A program made the translations under genes and the position numbers. This document shows positions 62,468 through 64,000 of a DNA stretch of 64,000 nt, piece by piece (the stretch's first letter is position 1; every line of letters starts with the position of its first letter). The notes beneath the pieces are model-generated. The model was not told where the DNA came from. It saw only the letters and a program-made list of their open reading frames with translations, and ran no database searches. The DNA is from Lachnospiraceae bacterium (lineage in GTDB: Bacteria; Bacillota; Clostridia; Lachnospirales; Lachnospiraceae), in NCBI GenBank assembly GCA_017397645.1, contig JAFQIE010000025.1, forward strand, positions 60,318 through 124,317, given 5' to 3'.

Positions 62468-62860
62468 CTATGCCTTGTGGGTCATACGCGCGCAGTACGC
62501 CTTCATGTCCTCATAATAACCTCTCAGGCTGTGCTTCATTTTCGCATAGCGTGTTTTACTCGCAAAATATATGGCAAGTCCATACCCAATCAAGGTGATA
62601 ACGTAATATATCAATACATTTTTCAGCAAAACCCAGAAATCCATATTTTGCAACGCGGGTCCTGACTCTCCCAGTAAATACAAAAAATACAGTCCGCATC
62701 CGGCCACAAAACTTATGGTGACACAGACAAAGGCCTTCAATAATTCCATGGTAATAAAATCATTGCGGTAATAGCCATAGATTTTTATGTTTTTGTCGCC
62801 TTCGTTTTTCTCGTACATTGCCATACGAGTCATCAAAACAACTTTTTCTCTGTCCAGCAT
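62468..62860 (-). CDS. Small conserved-looking two-helix membrane protein
   Basis: 130 aa with membrane helices at about 42-64 and 80-102, a basic N-terminal segment (MLDREKVVLMTRMAMYEKNE) and a basic C-terminal tail (RYAKMKHSLRGYYEDMKAYC). No recognisable catalytic motif. It is 15 bases upstream of the Arg-tailed membrane protein and 21 after comF, so it belongs to the same operon. Function unknown. Confidence 0.78.
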   Translation of the reverse strand: MLDREKVVLMTRMAMYEKNEGDKNIKIYGYYRNDFITMELLKAFVCVTISFVAGCGLYFLYLLGESGPALQNMDFWVLLKNVLIYYVITLIGYGLAIYFASKTRYAKMKHSLRGYYEDMKAYCARMTHKA

Positions 62861-62881
62861 CTCTTTCCTCCGGCCATACTA

Positions 62882-63592
62882 TCAAAAACTGCTTCCTCCC
62901 GCTAGGGAAAGACAGTAAATTTCATCAATTCCGGCCATCTTACATACGCCCGCTACTGCGTCCATGGTTCTGCCTGTAGTATAAATATCATCAATCAGCA
63001 TAACCCTTTTTAATTCTACATCATTTTCCGTTATAATAAAAGCCTTTTTCAAATTATTTTCCCTTTGCGCGGGATTTTCATATTTCAAAGGATTGGTGTT
63101 TTTTATCCTCTTCACCAACCCTGTTTCCACCGGTATCCCCATCCGCAAGCCGATTTCCTCTGCTAAAACCTGTGCCTGGTTGTACCCCCTTTTTCTCTGT
63201 CTGCGCGGATGCAACGGAACAGGGATCAACACCTGCGGTTGCACCTTCCGGATATAATCACCTAAATAATGCGCCATTTGCTCTCCGAAAAACGCACCAT
63301 ACTCACGCCTGCCGCCATACTTAAACCGATACACCGATTCACTTACAGTTTCGTACCTGTACAGTATTCGTCCTTGCGAAAAGATATGTAACCGTTCGTT
63401 ACAGTTTTTGCAATCATCCCCCTCTGCAAGAAGTTGTCTCCCACACTTTTTGCAATAAGGCTCCCTGATGGGTTCCGGTTTCTTGGCACAATCCGGGCAT
63501 ATTTTCGCCCCCCGGGGAATCACAATGTCATCGCACACAGGACAACGAAGGGGAAATAATAATTGTATGAATGTCTTATATAATTTTGTCAA
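62882..63592 (-). CDS. comF: ComF family phosphoribosyltransferase-like protein
   Basis: 236 aa. N-terminal zinc-ribbon cysteines (CPVCDDIVIPRGAKICPDC, CKKCGRQLLAEGDDCKNC), then a type I phosphoribosyltransferase fold with PRPP loop VMLIDDIYTTGRTMDAVAG near residue 198 and IPVPLHPRRQRKRGYNQA. ComF is needed for DNA uptake in transformation, but many Clostridia keep it without known competence. Starts 11 bases after the helicase gene, as in many Firmicutes. Confidence 0.92.
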   Translation of the reverse strand: MTKLYKTFIQLLFPLRCPVCDDIVIPRGAKICPDCAKKPEPIREPYCKKCGRQLLAEGDDCKNCNERLHIFSQGRILYRYETVSESVYRFKYGGRREYGAFFGEQMAHYLGDYIRKVQPQVLIPVPLHPRRQRKRGYNQAQVLAEEIGLRMGIPVETGLVKRIKNTNPLKYENPAQRENNLKKAFIITENDVELKRVMLIDDIYTTGRTMDAVAGVCKMAGIDEIYCLSLAGGSSF

Positions 63593-63603
63593 AATACCTC
63601 CTA

Positions 63604-64000
63604 TCAGTTCCCTTCTCCGACCTGATAGATTTCATGAATACGATTTGTCAATCCCGTATATCTGCGATTCTCATTTTCATTATCGATCATTTCGCAGACC
63701 GTAACTTGGCTACCCAGGATGGTAACACAATTTTTCGCTCTGGTAATCGCCGTATACAAAAGATTGCGGTGGAGCAATAGTTTCGGTCCTCCCAGCAATG
63801 GCAACAGCACCGCCGGATACTCGCTTCCCTGGGATTTGTGGATGGTGATTGCGTAGGACAACTCTAATTCTTCCACTTGAGAAAAAGGATAATTGACTCG
63901 CTTGTTCTCATCATATTCAACCGTCACCGTGGAAAATGTCTCATTAATTTCCACAATCTTGCCCATGTCACCATTGAAAATCCCCATTCCGGAAGAAATA
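63604..64000 (-). CDS. RecD2-like ATP-dependent DNA helicase (5' part beyond window)
   Basis: The visible 131 residues are the C-terminal end of an SF1B helicase: ISSGMGIFNGDMGKIVEINE (SH3-like region), SYAITIHKSQGSEYPAVLLP (motif V) and RNLLYTAITRAKNCVTILGS (motif VI). The reading frame is open to base 64000, so the N-terminal part, including Walker A, lies outside. RecD2 with ComF directly after is a frequent Firmicutes pairing. It marks the chromosomal-core edge of the window. Confidence 0.88.
   Translation of the reverse strand, partial: ISSGMGIFNGDMGKIVEINETFSTVTVEYDENKRVNYPFSQVEELELSYAITIHKSQGSEYPAVLLPLLGGPKLLLHRNLLYTAITRAKNCVTILGSQVTVCEMIDNENENRRYTGLTNRIHEIYQVGEGN

Overview
The window looks like chromosome from an anaerobic, low-to-mid GC Gram-positive Clostridia, most likely Lachnospiraceae. 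The reasons are the neighbourhood RecD-type helicase, ComF, two small membrane proteins, cdaA, cdaR and HPr at the right end, strong AGGAGG ribosome sites, Firmicutes-type lipoprotein and wall proteins, and a Liv amino-acid uptake operon at the left end. Almost every gene is read leftwards (minus strand). The only rightward genes are nagB and a small coiled-coil gene near 32-33.5 kb. No rRNA, tRNA, CRISPR array, transposase or prophage gene was seen.

Layout in the direction of transcription, right to left. 64.0-58.9 kb is housekeeping: the end of a RecD2-like helicase, comF, two unknown membrane proteins, diadenylate cyclase cdaA, its regulator cdaR, an HPr protein and a GtrB-type glycosyltransferase, closed by a strong terminator at 57.9 kb. 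57.8-38.2 kb is a polysaccharide assembly core: a two-gene membrane module, glycosyltransferases, a WcaJ-type initiating transferase, a Wzz-like protein with a degenerate kinase-like domain, an EpsG-type polymerase, a glucosaminidase, a Pro/Thr-rich lipoprotein, a PglF/WbpM dehydratase, a second short initiating transferase and an SDR reductase. 38.1-33.5 kb makes activated sugars: pseB, gmd, fcl, glmM. 33.5-32.0 kb is the plus-strand island. 31.9-27.5 kb carries an SGNH hydrolase, a Wzx-like flippase, manC and manA. 27.4-3.9 kb is a long run of pseC, a Wzy/ligase, many GT-C and GT2 enzymes, pseH-like and pseG-like genes, a PglK-like ABC flippase, GtrII proteins and wecE, ending in a second copy of the two-gene membrane module. 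3.7-0 kb is livK-livH-livM-livG (livG cut by the window edge).

Together the genes describe a large surface-glycan factory. ManA/ManC/Gmd/Fcl give GDP-L-fucose. PseB/PseC/PseH/PseG give the precursor of pseudaminic acid, but no PseI or PseF lies in the window. WecE gives dTDP-4-amino-4,6-dideoxygalactose, but its RmlA/RmlB suppliers are absent here. There are two initiating transferases, two flippase types (Wzx and ABC) and two polymerase/ligase-type proteins, so at least two glycans or a backbone plus a separately assembled decoration are likely. GtrB and GtrII proteins suggest extracytoplasmic side-chain addition. GlmM and NagB act on the same amino-sugar node and are placed close together with opposite orientation.

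Promoter-like sites recur with an extended -10 of the form TGG-TAWAAT in front of several blocks. All functional assignments come from reading the sequences; no database search was run.
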